A DNA stretch of 64,000 bases from Myroides odoratus DSM 2801 (GCF_000243275.1 NZ_CM001437.1:1266676-1330675), one strand, 5' to 3'; shown: positions 53,101-62,379, counted from the first letter of the stretch. Made by a program: numbers and translations. The notes: generated from the letters alone by a model not told the origin.

Positions 53101-55123
53101 GAGTACTTTGCCCCAGCTGAATGCTCAAAAAATACATTCCTTCATCAGCCAAGGTGAGCGCCAACTCTGCGGTACTACCTGTAAAGTAAACAGGCGTAGC
53201 GCCTATTATCTTTGTTATCCTATTTCCTATTTTTATGGTTCCTTTGATTTGATTAGCGCCTTTGCTCATATAAGAGATGCCATAGAGCAACAAAGGATCT
53301 TTTTTACTTTTACTCTGAGCGATATAAGCGAAAGCTTCTTCTTTGGATGTATGGAAATTCAATACACTACTCCAAGCTGAAATATCAGGTATTACAGCCT
53401 CATAGCTATAATCTAAAGGCATGTTTATATTAATTACAATACCCTGATTGACAAAAACAACGTAATTTTTCCCTTCTTCTTTTACTACAGCATTCCTCAG
53501 CGTGACACCTTCTATTTCATTGTCTAGTACTTCAATCTTTTTCTCCACCTTCTCTTGATAAAAAGAAATTTGATTCCCATAAAAACACTGTAAGGTATAA
53601 GTGCCTACTTCTTTAAATTCAAATTCATGGGTAACGCCAACTTCACTCACTTCATAAGTTCTTCCTTTAGGACTTTGTAGTCTCCAATTTATTTTAGCTG
53701 TATCTAACCGGCCTCCACGCTTTAGAATAGCTCGAAACACAGCGATGCTTCCTCGGCGAATACGGCCCTCTACGGATTCAATCGCTAAAATTTTGTACTC
53801 CACTACTCCAATCGTTTGCGTGAACGCCGTTAATTCCTGTCCGTCTTGTAACACTTTCATTCGAAACAATCCTGAATTTACACACTTGAACTTTGCCTCT
53901 AACTTATTGGCTTTTTGGGTATAGCGTTTACTGCCATTGATAAGTTCAATTGCAGCATCGCGATAGATATACTCCAGAGATTCTTCACCTGTTTTAGCAA
54001 CAGAACACACCACTATAGTCAGGGTGCTTAGCACTGCTGGTGATAAAGGAAGATCACTAGTCACAGTAAGTATAACCTCCTCTCCAACAAGAATAGCTTG
54101 ATCAACAACGCTTAAACGAAGGGCTAGGATACTCGCTTGATCCACGACCTGAATATAACAGTATTGATCTTTATAATAAGACCAGGTTGTGCCTGCAATT
54201 TTCTCTCGGGAGCTCGCATCTATAATATAGTGGCCACTTTTGGTAAAGACAAAACCAAAGGGATTAGCCACGCGTTTATACCCTTGATACAACACCTTCT
54301 CTTGATCTGCTGGAGGGAGTTTATAAGTCTTCGAAATTGAACTGTGTCTTGCTGTAAACACTCCATCCTCTAGTATTTCGGTAAGTCCCCAGCTGATATT
54401 TTCTCCTCTTCGCTTGTGTGGATCCGCTGTGTTGACCTTTGTCGTGGCGCTAAACTCGACAAATTGTCCTTTCAATACATAGAAAGCACGAGTATTCCCT
54501 TCGCTCATTGGGGTTAGTACAACATCCTCACTGGGTATACATTCTAGTTGAGCTACATCACTGACATATTCTTCGGGGTATTTTTGTTCTTCTAGTGGAA
54601 GTTCCTCATAACTCAGCAAAACATTAATCACACGCATATCAACAAAAGCATCTTCTACTTCTTGTACCTCATCACCATCTACATCGACAGTTTGACCATG
54701 GGTCATAAAAGTCAACGTCCCGCCAAGGGTACAGCACAACGATCCAGTTTCTGTGAGGATAGCTTTACCTGCTACTTCTGGAAATTTGGTATTATTAGGT
54801 ACCATCCAATTCCCTTGAGCAGCGTAGGTACAAGTTTTATCCGTGCCCTTTTTATAACTACACGTAATAAAAGGAGCAATACCTTCTTCAAACGCAGTAT
54901 CTTCAACCGTAGCGACTAGTTTGTCGGCACCCTTATCATTGATGCTGTACTTCTTTTGAGAAGTTACCATCAAGGTTCCCTTGGCTGAAGGATTCCCATC
55001 ACAACTACAGGTAGCACCTTTACAAACCACATATTGTGCTTGTACACTGTCATTGGAGGGAATAGGCTGCATTGGAGCATCTTGATCGGATAGTCCTACA
55101 GTAATTCTATGATCATTTTTCAT
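50174..55123 (-). CDS. PAAR-like (DUF4280) effector with GH19-type and NlpC/P60-like domains
   Basis: A 1649-aa protein without signal peptide. Residues about 30-165 are a DUF4280 PAAR-like head (YVVCKGATCSCDG, IAPFITCSYKKG) that would cap a VgrG spike. Residues 220-1000 are long beta-rich, Ig-like linker sequence. A coiled, lysine-rich stretch follows (1030-1110). A C1142-PR-C1145 knuckle precedes the GH19-type domain (about 1160-1440; NKAHFFAQTFVETGE with candidate catalytic E1208, GRGFIQITGRVNYQYSNH). The C-terminus (about 1470-1649) is papain-like: DCSEFVCIYLH with C1479 and GGDGHTGIVYAYD with H1561. It should be delivered into rivals and cut both glycan and peptide parts of peptidoglycan. 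Co-transcribed with vgrG, the 259-aa gene and the lipoproteins. Confidence 0.82.
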   Translation of the reverse strand: MKNDHRITVGLSDQDAPMQPIPSNDSVQAQYVVCKGATCSCDGNPSAKGTLMVTSQKKYSINDKGADKLVATVEDTAFEEGIAPFITCSYKKGTDKTCTYAAQGNWMVPNNTKFPEVAGKAILTETGSLCCTLGGTLTFMTHGQTVDVDGDEVQEVEDAFVDMRVINVLLSYEELPLEEQKYPEEYVSDVAQLECIPSEDVVLTPMSEGNTRAFYVLKGQFVEFSATTKVNTADPHKRRGENISWGLTEILEDGVFTARHSSISKTYKLPPADQEKVLYQGYKRVANPFGFVFTKSGHYIIDASSREKIAGTTWSYYKDQYCYIQVVDQASILALRLSVVDQAILVGEEVILTVTSDLPLSPAVLSTLTIVVCSVAKTGEESLEYIYRDAAIELINGSKRYTQKANKLEAKFKCVNSGLFRMKVLQDGQELTAFTQTIGVVEYKILAIESVEGRIRRGSIAVFRAILKRGGRLDTAKINWRLQSPKGRTYEVSEVGVTHEFEFKEVGTYTLQCFYGNQISFYQEKVEKKIEVLDNEIEGVTLRNAVVKEEGKNYVVFVNQGIVININMPLDYSYEAVIPDISAWSSVLNFHTSKEEAFAYIAQSKSKKDPLLLYGISYMSKGANQIKGTIKIGNRITKIIGATPVYFTGSTAELALTLADEGMYFLSIQLGQSTPVEVVLNSCKGKIKQWFFHDGQQKTTRLGYKQIFGIAATVEGWANKKGKLHIWWDNRTNGETILKYFQTDATIEKERHHLIYSQDVTFDCNGVLNKTIGVDSAFWKNLQQVVDQQQAKDKIFNFYFTLSEVEVSCENQNEAVYHTEFRKGHVFPNQSMSSGSYAILADQPYCVGHFVDKDKKELEAIVQYTDQTSIALHLYKGFERETDQTIYEIHLYENQTGEDKFIECYNVVGHETEIVNYIQLPTSSAVYGSSTHEQDKGNKKNPRLFYFILYQWRGEHQEEFNQLKGQPPKRRSTYSAGSLLAPIRMYPENLGVKHKNDDSIIELEDEDEGKYIAELKNKKVAKKQKQVLNQERMGTALKGITPGSKSFNQTVAPFVQIHEQLEQEIKAIDLEIKTLSEYKARIKRNNAKISAEKKGVKNYFKQLKLAIDPIFNEVQNRNKKRVPVKVEGGIAQGKTTGNYTTCPRCNAAVRGLIKDKKSEHETALEEIFPKSKKEVLTQVADAYTKYMNEFKMNTCWNKAHFFAQTFVETGEILNVKEENLNYTARVLANGKENLAGSVWIKGDVEGKESGYYIDETDMHKRKKQRQRSIVFKYFIENKDDASKYGRKDLDSWGDNGIQKANQKMIANLAYGPTTAKGKELGNSEVEDGWRFKGRGFIQITGRVNYQYSNHFTERLAGKNIMTDEGVKLLATDIEVATIACMAYWAHPDRKLQYHSNLESDTDRISKGIGTNVDYKGKKTAFTDTTSKLFKTEGCTFSYFPDYGDGVLEKMKRYAEEGKKYKQDNNRISLKYKDINEVDCSEFVCIYLHLLGVTKDVAWLTTVDMVSEGAFMKNSSYKKLLNDECSIEHVDGKDDIFDSNFVPQQGDFFVWRRDVLEGGDGHTGIVYAYDKTTKIVTILEAVGALGSSDMDTHINTKFKDLSDKERRKKRTDKLENNKTRVSYYKLKGEALHTHVGWKGYFRPKGYSKTL

Positions 55124-55161
55124 GGTCGTTTTCTTTTCTTCTAGTCGTAGATTTCCTTACG

Positions 55162-55941
55162 TTATACTTTGATGATTGTTATGGTTGACTCATATAGCAC
55201 ACTACTTCCCTGTGTATATCTTTCTTTTTGGACAAGTTGAACAAGCGCTTGATTGCAATCATACACACTGTCACATTGTTCTTCATAGTCGAGTTCTTCC
55301 TCTATATTCAACTTCCATTTCCTCTTTATTTCGTCTAGTTCAGCAGCTGTTTTCTTGCCTTTCCCTTGTATCGTTCTGCCTTTTTCTGTTTGTTCGATCT
55401 GATACTGTTGATTAGCTTTTCCCACTTTTGTGTATTTTCCCGTATTGTAATTTTTTATGTACTCACCGATATTGTACTTGATCCAATAGTAAAAAAAGGA
55501 ATCTTGATTAATTTTTGCACGAAACAGCTCTTCATTCATAAGAACTTGTTCTAATTGGGCAACTAACCCCAAAATACAAGTACCTGTATACATCTGTAGA
55601 AGCTTAAACTTTAATACCGTAGTCCAATAATCTTGTATTGCTTGAAGGTTGACAATTTTCTTTATTTCTCCATCCCTATTTATGGAGAGCTTTAACTCAT
55701 CCCATAATGAACTCGTCAACATGATAGCTTCCATATAAGGATTATCTACTATTGGCGAGAGAACTTGAGGCGTTCGCGTAATGACATAATGGGTATCAAA
55801 CCATCCTTCTACTTTTTTGATTGTTGTAGTATAGCGAATCGCTTGTCGCTTATTACCTTGGACCATCTGATTCAAAACTTCATATTTCATCTCCTTATCT
55901 AAAAAAGAAAAATACACCTGTACATTCCTATCCGTAGCCAT
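55162..55941 (-). CDS. Unknown protein between VgrG and effector (possible adaptor)
   Basis: This 259-aa protein has no signal peptide or membrane helix. It begins with ATDRNVQVYFSFLDKEMKYE, has a helical middle (LKFKLLQMYTGTCILGLVAQ) and a charged C-terminal part (GRTIQGKGKKTAAELDEIKR). The ATG overlaps the vgrG stop codon in TAATG, so translation is coupled; the effector gene precedes its stop by no other gene and begins 38 bp downstream. In T6SS cassettes this position often holds a loading chaperone or adaptor such as DUF4123 or DUF1795, but I cannot match it to those families. Confidence 0.7.
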   Translation of the reverse strand: MATDRNVQVYFSFLDKEMKYEVLNQMVQGNKRQAIRYTTTIKKVEGWFDTHYVITRTPQVLSPIVDNPYMEAIMLTSSLWDELKLSINRDGEIKKIVNLQAIQDYWTTVLKFKLLQMYTGTCILGLVAQLEQVLMNEELFRAKINQDSFFYYWIKYNIGEYIKNYNTGKYTKVGKANQQYQIEQTEKGRTIQGKGKKTAAELDEIKRKWKLNIEEELDYEEQCDSVYDCNQALVQLVQKERYTQGSSVLYESTITIIKV

Positions 55942-57881
55942 TAAAACATTTTTACTTTTTTAGTACTAAGCACTTCTACTTCAAAACTGGAGGATAGTTG
56001 TAAGTTATCAGCGGTTGCCTCTATTCGACCTACTTTACTTGTTACGAAATACTCTTTGGTTTCTAAACTTGTTCGAGCACTGATCTGGGTATAACTATCT
56101 TTAGCCGTTAGACTAAACCCACTACCAGCGGTCTGTTCTATATTGTGTTCTGCTTGTAAAACAATATTCTCACCTGCAGTAGCTGAGATATTGTCACTGG
56201 CCTGAAATTGAATATTTTTCGCCGTAAGGAGGATATTTTCTGGTGCGGATACTGTAATGCTTTTTCCAGTAGTATCAAGTACGATACAATTTCCACTGGC
56301 GTCGAAAATCTCGATGGATTCCTCTTCTGTAAACTTTAGTGTATGGCCACTACGCGTTTGAATACTCTTAATCTGGTTATTTGATCCACCGCCAGCAGCA
56401 GTTCCACCGTGAAATAAACTTCCTAGAACAAAAGGACGATCTGGGTGATTATTGACAAAACCAACCATGACTTGATCACCCTTTTCTGGAATAAAAACCA
56501 TACCGCGATTTCTTTTGACTGCAGGACTACTCCCTGCATCTCCACTCATTACGCGAATGAAATCGGTTTGTTGACTATTATCTTGCCAGTTAAACTGCAC
56601 TTGTACCCGTCCTTTTCCTTGAGGATCTTCATTGTTAACTACGGTACCTATTTGTTGCTCCGTAATTGGCATAGTAAAAAAAGACTGTGGCATATACCCT
56701 GTTTGTGCATCTACTGCTTTAAACTTTCCAGTATATTGCCCTAAAGCATCTACAGTATGTTCAATATCCGTAATAACTAAAGTTGTAAAATGGCGACTCA
56801 CTTTTTTATTGGGGTGCAGCATGTTTAATTCCACTACACACCCCGGATATAAAAAAGGAATCGTTGTGACTCCTGTCGTGACAAATACCTGAATTCCTTC
56901 ATTGCCAATTACTCCTCGTTGTGCGTATAAAACATCTTGATCTGTGGAGGCGTTCAATGGAGCTTGTTGCAAAGAAGGAGCTTTAAAAATTTCTTTGGAT
57001 AGCGCATAAGATGACTTAGCCAACGTGCCTTTTACATCCAAATCCGTTTCAGTTTCAGCATGTAAGTGCTCATCATTAAAACTGTTATATCCATAAAAAT
57101 CACGATTGACATGACGGGCTTGCATGCGTATTTCGACCTGACTAACATCACGTCCATAAACTAGAGAAATGGGAGGAGCTCCAATAGGTAACTCTCCAAA
57201 ATGAAGAATTTCTCCATCATAAAAAAACTGTTCCCCATACATAGCAGCTAAACGCGCCAAATAATTATAGGCCGTTTCATTATACTGACAACTATAGGCC
57301 GTACGAATCCCCCTAGATAATTTTATTTCAGACTGGAAAAATCGATTCTGATGATACCCTTGATTGAGAATTTCATTGACAATATCATCCAATGAAACAG
57401 GAGCTGTCCCTCCAAAACTCTGCATATGGGGAGCTTGATCCAAAAGAATAGTCGGACTATTGCCTTTGAGAATCAAATATCCTTCATTTCCATGGTCTTG
57501 GTCAAAGCTTACTTGCATAATAACCCCTGAAAAAAAGCGCTCAGGTTTGTCTACCAAATGCTTGTAGCGAATAGAAACCAAAAGATTTTTACCCAATAAT
57601 TCTTGGGCTTCTTCCATCTGATACGTTTCTTTGTTTCCCAAGCAATCGGGACTAAACGATACCACAAACGAATGATGGGTCTGTGTACTTTGTATAAGTT
57701 CAAAGTTTTTATAATTAATCAGCTCCTTCCCTTCTACTATAAACTTGACATCTACTAATTGATGTATTCCTGGTATATAGTGTTTGGCTATTGCTGTTGC
57801 ATTACTATTATTATTGAGAGGTTTAGTAGAAAACAAAGAATCCTCTGTCGATTCCGTATATGTTGAAAACATATCCTTCAT
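55941..57881 (-). CDS. vgrG: Type VI secretion VgrG-family spike protein
   Basis: A 646-aa spike protein. The N-terminal gp27-like part (about 30-390) carries FELIQSTQTHHSFVVSFSPD and YNETAYNYLARLAAMYGEQF, typical of VgrG. A gp5/OB-fold follows (about 400-490; IGTVVNNEDPQGKGRVQVQF, RNRGMVFIPEKGDQVMVGFV, RPFVLGSLFHGG). The C-terminal beta-helix needle (500-646) has repeats such as ITVSAPENILLTAKNIQFQA. It belongs at the tip of a contractile injection machine and would carry the PAAR-like effector. Tube and sheath genes are not in the window, so this is an orphan vgrG cassette. Confidence 0.93.
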   Translation of the reverse strand: MKDMFSTYTESTEDSLFSTKPLNNNSNATAIAKHYIPGIHQLVDVKFIVEGKELINYKNFELIQSTQTHHSFVVSFSPDCLGNKETYQMEEAQELLGKNLLVSIRYKHLVDKPERFFSGVIMQVSFDQDHGNEGYLILKGNSPTILLDQAPHMQSFGGTAPVSLDDIVNEILNQGYHQNRFFQSEIKLSRGIRTAYSCQYNETAYNYLARLAAMYGEQFFYDGEILHFGELPIGAPPISLVYGRDVSQVEIRMQARHVNRDFYGYNSFNDEHLHAETETDLDVKGTLAKSSYALSKEIFKAPSLQQAPLNASTDQDVLYAQRGVIGNEGIQVFVTTGVTTIPFLYPGCVVELNMLHPNKKVSRHFTTLVITDIEHTVDALGQYTGKFKAVDAQTGYMPQSFFTMPITEQQIGTVVNNEDPQGKGRVQVQFNWQDNSQQTDFIRVMSGDAGSSPAVKRNRGMVFIPEKGDQVMVGFVNNHPDRPFVLGSLFHGGTAAGGGSNNQIKSIQTRSGHTLKFTEEESIEIFDASGNCIVLDTTGKSITVSAPENILLTAKNIQFQASDNISATAGENIVLQAEHNIEQTAGSGFSLTAKDSYTQISARTSLETKEYFVTSKVGRIEATADNLQLSSSFEVEVLSTKKVKMF

Positions 57882-58306
57882 TGCGTATTATGTGTTGAAT
57901 GATTAATAAAATAATACGAATGGATAAAATGACCTAGATACCCAAAACCTCAATTGCAATTATCTTTTTATTCTCTTATTGGTAATCCAATTTGATAAAC
58001 TTAGTTCATAACGCTACACGATAAAATCTGAAATCAACCTAAGCAAGAGCCCTTGCTCTGTTAAAAAAAAACAGGGATAACTTTCTTATTTTTAAAGTCC
58101 AAAAGGGTATAACTAGCATACCATAATCCAAACGTATGCATTCATCCTAGTATCAAAAAGTAAACCGTAATGTAGAGGAAAAGTAATCTATATTTGATTT
58201 GAATATGTAATTACATTCCTTTCTTCGATTATTGATAGAAATAAATTTCTTGAATAAATCTTATCACCTTCGAGACCTCTATATTTCAGGATTATTGATT
58301 TTATTC
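57882..58306. other. 425-bp region upstream of vgrG, no gene seen
   Basis: AT-rich DNA without a usable frame. It should hold the promoter of the vgrG cassette, yet no TAnnTTTG box was recognised on the minus strand. Near 58041-58060 is an imperfect palindrome, AGCAAGAGCCCTTGCTCT, of unknown meaning. Confidence 0.4.
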
Positions 58307-58342
58307 AAAAAAAGCGCAAGGAATAGAATCCCTTGCGCTTTA
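58307..58342 (-). terminator. Terminator after the SLC13 gene
   Basis: On the minus strand, stem AAAGCGCAAGG / CCTTGCGCTTT followed by a T-run. Confidence 0.85.
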
Positions 58343-58375
58343 GTTCTTATCTACGATAAAATAGGTATTTCCTAT

Positions 58376-59848
58376 TTACTTTAAGTACTCAAAAAAATTA
58401 GTGAATTCTTGTAGGAACAGCACCCATAGAATAATAACAATCGTTCCGACAAAAGCACCGAACATACCTCCTAACCTAAAATCTTTTTGTTTCAACATAC
58501 CGGTACCAAAGACAATAGCATTTGGCGGAGTAGAAACGGGTAAAAACAATCCACAAGATGCACACAGTCCCACAACTAACCCTACAGGTAATAATTGATC
58601 TGCAGGTAATACAATGGCAGCAATATTAATTAAAATCGTTGCCGTTGCGGTACTACTCATAATATTGGAAAATAAAACCGTAATAACTGCAAAGACAATC
58701 ATCATCATTACCACATTAAATTCCGCACCTGCTAAAAACTGGGAGTAATAAGGAGCCAATAACTCTTTAATTGCAATCCCCAGCGATAAACCTCCTGCTA
58801 CAAGCATCAGGGTATCCCACGGTAATTTACGGACATCTTCTGCTGTGATGATTCCCAACATTGGCAAGAACATAATAGGTAGCATGGCTGCCCCTGCTGT
58901 AGGAATATGGTACTTTGTTCCAAACATCCACATACCAACGGTTATCACCAAAATTACAATGACAGCTAAACGCTGTAAGCGCATACTATTCGTCATTTCC
59001 AACGCTTGATTGACAAAAGATACATCTAACCCCTTCACTTTTGAAGTGTATTTTTTCACTACTGCCCACCAAAACCCAGCTAATAAGATTACTGCAGGAA
59101 CTAATCCTAAAAATAACCATTGCGTAAAGTTTACGGTAAAGCCTTTGGTTTTCAACACATCTACAACGATTAAATTAGGAGGAGTAGAAACCATACTGAT
59201 CATTCCTGCAAAAGTTGCAGCGGCGGGAATACTAATTAAAATGGCTTTAGACATAGGAGAATCCTTTCCTTCTCTTTCAATTAAAGGCATAACTGAAGCC
59301 AAAACCATCGCAGCCGTAGCAGTATTTGAAATAATCAGTGATAATACCGAAGTAACTAAGATAATTCCGAGTACTAATTTATTGGGATTCGAGCCAAATA
59401 TGGCAATCGTCTTTTTAAATAAGGATAAATCGAGGTTGGTTTTTCGCATTCCTTCACTGAGGAAAAACCCTCCTAAGAAAATCCAGATAACACTATCAGA
59501 CCAGGTAGAGGAAATCTCTTGTGGAGAGATGGTGGCTCCTTCTATATTTCCCATCGTATAAACTAAGAAACCAATAATCATGATTCCCACAGCAAAAGGC
59601 GGAATCGCCTCAGTAGCCCATAGTAAAATTGAGAATATCAGAATAAAAAAGGTATACTTCTGTGCCTCAGAAAAAACATCTGGCGTCAAGAAATAAGTAC
59701 CAAGAAAAGCAAGGAGTAAGGAAAAGAAAAAAATACCAACACGTGTTTTGATATTCCATACATTCCAAGAGGCTTCTATTAACAATTCACTATAAAAGCG
59801 AATCCCAGTTCGTATTTTTCGAATCTGGTCAAAGTAATCAAATTCCAT
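58376..59848 (-). CDS. SLC13/DASS family anion transporter
   Basis: This inner-membrane protein of 490 aa has about 12 helices and belongs to the divalent anion:Na+ symporters (dicarboxylates, citrate or sulfate). It shows the two SNT motifs of the family, LIISNTATAAMVLASVMPLI and FSNIMSSTATATILINIAAI, and CGLFLPVSTPPNAIVFGTGM near the end. The substrate cannot be told from sequence. The start is ATG 59848; the TTG at 59857 lies almost at the predicted transcription start. Confidence 0.9.
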   Translation of the reverse strand: MEFDYFDQIRKIRTGIRFYSELLIEASWNVWNIKTRVGIFFFSLLLAFLGTYFLTPDVFSEAQKYTFFILIFSILLWATEAIPPFAVGIMIIGFLVYTMGNIEGATISPQEISSTWSDSVIWIFLGGFFLSEGMRKTNLDLSLFKKTIAIFGSNPNKLVLGIILVTSVLSLIISNTATAAMVLASVMPLIEREGKDSPMSKAILISIPAAATFAGMISMVSTPPNLIVVDVLKTKGFTVNFTQWLFLGLVPAVILLAGFWWAVVKKYTSKVKGLDVSFVNQALEMTNSMRLQRLAVIVILVITVGMWMFGTKYHIPTAGAAMLPIMFLPMLGIITAEDVRKLPWDTLMLVAGGLSLGIAIKELLAPYYSQFLAGAEFNVVMMMIVFAVITVLFSNIMSSTATATILINIAAIVLPADQLLPVGLVVGLCASCGLFLPVSTPPNAIVFGTGMLKQKDFRLGGMFGAFVGTIVIILWVLFLQEFTNFFEYLK

Positions 59849-59866
59849 AGCGTTCAATTTTCCTTA

Positions 59867-59874
59867 CAAAGCTA
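59867..59874 (-). promoter_or_regulatory. -7 box TAGCTTTG of the SLC13 gene
   Basis: The minus strand reads TAGCTTTG at 59874-59867, exact TAnnTTTG, 18 bp before ATG 59848. No good -33 element. Confidence 0.5.
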
Positions 59875-59960
59875 CGAAATAACTAACTGAAATTTATTTT
59901 AACAATTACACAAATAAAGTCCTTTGTATTTTTCATAAATCAACCCGAATAAAACAACAT

Positions 59961-59994
59961 AAAAAAAGGAAAGCCTTTACGACTTTCCTTTTTC
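59961..59994 (-). terminator. Terminator after the barrel receptor gene
   Basis: AAAAAGGAAAG / CTTTCCTTTTT with a 10-nt loop and T-runs on both strands. Confidence 0.78.
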
Positions 59995-60009
59995 CCTTAC
60001 TAATTCAAT

Positions 60010-62379
60010 TTACAAGCGATCTTTTTCTTGCATATCCAGTTCTTTACTGCTGTATTTTACCTTTTGATTCCCCAAATTATAGCGCAATCCAATGGCAACT
60101 CCTTGTGTATCCATATAATCTTTGAAATAATTATACTGATTAGCATATTGTGTTTTAATAATCTGTCGGTCACTTCCAAATATATTATAGACATATAAAT
60201 TCGCGGACCATTTCTTCTGATTAAACTCTCGACTCATAATAAAATCAGTGCGTTGATAACCGCTAATTTTGAAAGAACCTTGTACCGTTGGCGTGTAAAA
60301 ATTATAGGTCAACATCGCCTTCCAATTGTTTTCTTTATCCAGATTTACCGTTGTATTCAATCGACCTCCAAAGACAAAGGCATCATTTTTATGTAACTCT
60401 TTATCTACTCCATAGAAATAATCTTCCTGTTGTTGTAAATAGAGAAAAGAGCTAATAGACCAACGGGGTAAAATCTGATAGGAATAGTTGGCAACCATCC
60501 CTATTAATTGGCGTTTATCAATATTGGTATAATGATAAATCAACATATTTGTTGCATCTTCTTGATATGAAATTTCCATGGACGGATGAATCTCTTTATT
60601 GTAGAAGAATTCAATATTCAATTGATCAAAGGTATAATTCAAACTAAAGTTATGGCTAATCGCTGCTTTCAAATCAGGATCTCCCTGAAAGTAAGAGAAT
60701 AAATTATAGTAGCTTTTCGCTGGGTTCATCCATGAATAAGAAGGGCGATCAATGCGTTTACTATACGACAAACTCAATTGTTGTTGATCTGTGAGGTCAT
60801 ACTTTACATACGCTGTCGGAAATAATTTAAAATACGATTGATTATTGGTTCCCATTCCTGTACTTCTGGTTTGAATACCCGTATATTCTCCTCTCAACCC
60901 CACTTTTGCTTGCCATTTCTTCCACTGTTTTGTCACAGAGGTATAGCCCGCCCAATTAATTTCTTGGTAGTCAAAAACATTACTTTTCTCTGAGTTATGG
61001 GAAAAATCGTCTACTTCTCCATCAAAAAAGTCTAATAAATACGTTGCTTTTACAATGCTGTACTTTCCTCCTAACTCCCATTTTGTCGATTCCTTATCTA
61101 CACTATAGTCAAGACCTGAAACCGCCAAACGCGTACGCTGTCTGTCTTTGGTACCAAAGAAACGCTGATCTTCAGGTTGATCTTTGAAGTTTAATTTTGT
61201 CAGTACATCTTGATTGTCTTTCTCATTATCATACGTAAAATAAGAGGACCATAGCAAATTTTTTGAAGAACTGAATTTCTTTTCCACTAATGCATATCCT
61301 GTATAGGTATCCATATTTGATCGTTTCTTATTGAGCGTGGTATACGATGATTCGATTATATTTTCTGGATTATAAATTGAAGTCGGAATCTCATAATCTC
61401 CTTTACTTTTTTCATTGATATAACCATTTCCTCCAAATGTAAGTGTCAATGTGGTATCTATTTTGATATCCATTTCCGCTTGAAAACTATGTTGTCCTTT
61501 GATTTTGTTTTTACGTGTCATTACACTACTCCATCGCTCTCCATTTTCATAAAACACATTATCTTCATTGTAACGCACTCCAGTACCATTGCCAAAAGAG
61601 TAACTTCCCGAAACATTGATTTTTTCTCCTGTATAGGTATGTTGTGTACTCAGCGTATTATAGGCATACGTCGTTTGCTTGAAACGTTCGCCAATACTCC
61701 CTTTATATCCGAATAGATTATTCTTTTTTAGCTTAATATTAAGCACTGCATTTCCTTGAGCTTCGTATTTTGCTGGTGGATTGGTAATTACTTCGATTGC
61801 TTCTACTTGTGTACCATCAGTTCCCTCCAATAGTGATTTCAATTGATCCCCTGAAAGCATTACTTTCTTATCATTAATCGTAACCAAAATACTTTGGCTC
61901 CCTCTGATACTCAAGTTATCTCCAATTGCATTGACGCCTGGAGTTTGTTTGACAATATCCCACGCATTTGTGGTCGCCAAAGGCGTATCTTGTACATTAA
62001 ACACTAAACGATCAATTTCGCGTTTGATTGTTGGTCTTTTTGCTGTGATAACGACTTCCTCTAAAAGGGCATTATCTTCAACTAAATGGACAATTGCAGG
62101 CAATCCTTCCGTCAAAGGGAATACTTGAGATTGAAAACCAACATACTGAAATTCTATTACACTAAAATTTTCTTTTGAATCAACTTGATATTCTCCCTTG
62201 TCATCCGTATAAAAAGAAGTAACAACACGTCCCTCCTCATCTTTTAATAACACGGTAACAAAAGCTAATTCCTCTTGTTTAGCATCGACTACTTTACCTT
62301 TCCTCAAAACTGTAGATGACTGTCCCTGAACGAGTATACTCATCATCAATAGGAAAAACAATACAACAATACGTATCAT
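60010..62379 (-). CDS. TonB-type outer-membrane beta-barrel receptor (OMP_b-brl_3 type)
   Basis: This 789-aa protein has a signal peptide (MIRIVVLFFLLMMSILVQGQ), a carboxypeptidase-regulatory-like domain (about 25-105, GKVVDAKQEELAFVTVLLKD), then EEVVITAKRPTIKREIDRLV and a plug (NAWDIVKQTPGVNAIGDNLS, IEVITNPPAKYEAQGNAVLN). The large barrel has LSLSYSKRIDRPSYSWMNPA, characteristic of this receptor group, and ends with a charged tail after LRYNLGNQKV. The ligand is unknown; metals or peptides are typical in relatives. ATG 62379 is chosen over TTG 62400. Divergent to the two-component genes, with 11-bp repeats between, so it is probably their target. Confidence 0.88.
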   Translation of the reverse strand: MIRIVVLFFLLMMSILVQGQSSTVLRKGKVVDAKQEELAFVTVLLKDEEGRVVTSFYTDDKGEYQVDSKENFSVIEFQYVGFQSQVFPLTEGLPAIVHLVEDNALLEEVVITAKRPTIKREIDRLVFNVQDTPLATTNAWDIVKQTPGVNAIGDNLSIRGSQSILVTINDKKVMLSGDQLKSLLEGTDGTQVEAIEVITNPPAKYEAQGNAVLNIKLKKNNLFGYKGSIGERFKQTTYAYNTLSTQHTYTGEKINVSGSYSFGNGTGVRYNEDNVFYENGERWSSVMTRKNKIKGQHSFQAEMDIKIDTTLTLTFGGNGYINEKSKGDYEIPTSIYNPENIIESSYTTLNKKRSNMDTYTGYALVEKKFSSSKNLLWSSYFTYDNEKDNQDVLTKLNFKDQPEDQRFFGTKDRQRTRLAVSGLDYSVDKESTKWELGGKYSIVKATYLLDFFDGEVDDFSHNSEKSNVFDYQEINWAGYTSVTKQWKKWQAKVGLRGEYTGIQTRSTGMGTNNQSYFKLFPTAYVKYDLTDQQQLSLSYSKRIDRPSYSWMNPAKSYYNLFSYFQGDPDLKAAISHNFSLNYTFDQLNIEFFYNKEIHPSMEISYQEDATNMLIYHYTNIDKRQLIGMVANYSYQILPRWSISSFLYLQQQEDYFYGVDKELHKNDAFVFGGRLNTTVNLDKENNWKAMLTYNFYTPTVQGSFKISGYQRTDFIMSREFNQKKWSANLYVYNIFGSDRQIIKTQYANQYNYFKDYMDTQGVAIGLRYNLGNQKVKYSSKELDMQEKDRL

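Noticed and set aside
45749..57881. Prophage origin for the VgrG/lysozyme-like block
   Set aside because: No capsid, terminase, integrase or tail-tube genes; VgrG plus DUF4280 effector plus lipoproteins fits a type VI cassette better.
58041..58060. Terminator or attachment site upstream of vgrG
   Set aside because: The palindrome is imperfect, has no adjacent T-run and no matching copy was seen at the other end of the block.
59010..59561. 183-aa frame antisense to the SLC13 transporter gene
   Set aside because: It covers the conserved SNT-motif region of the transporter on the other strand and shows no domain.
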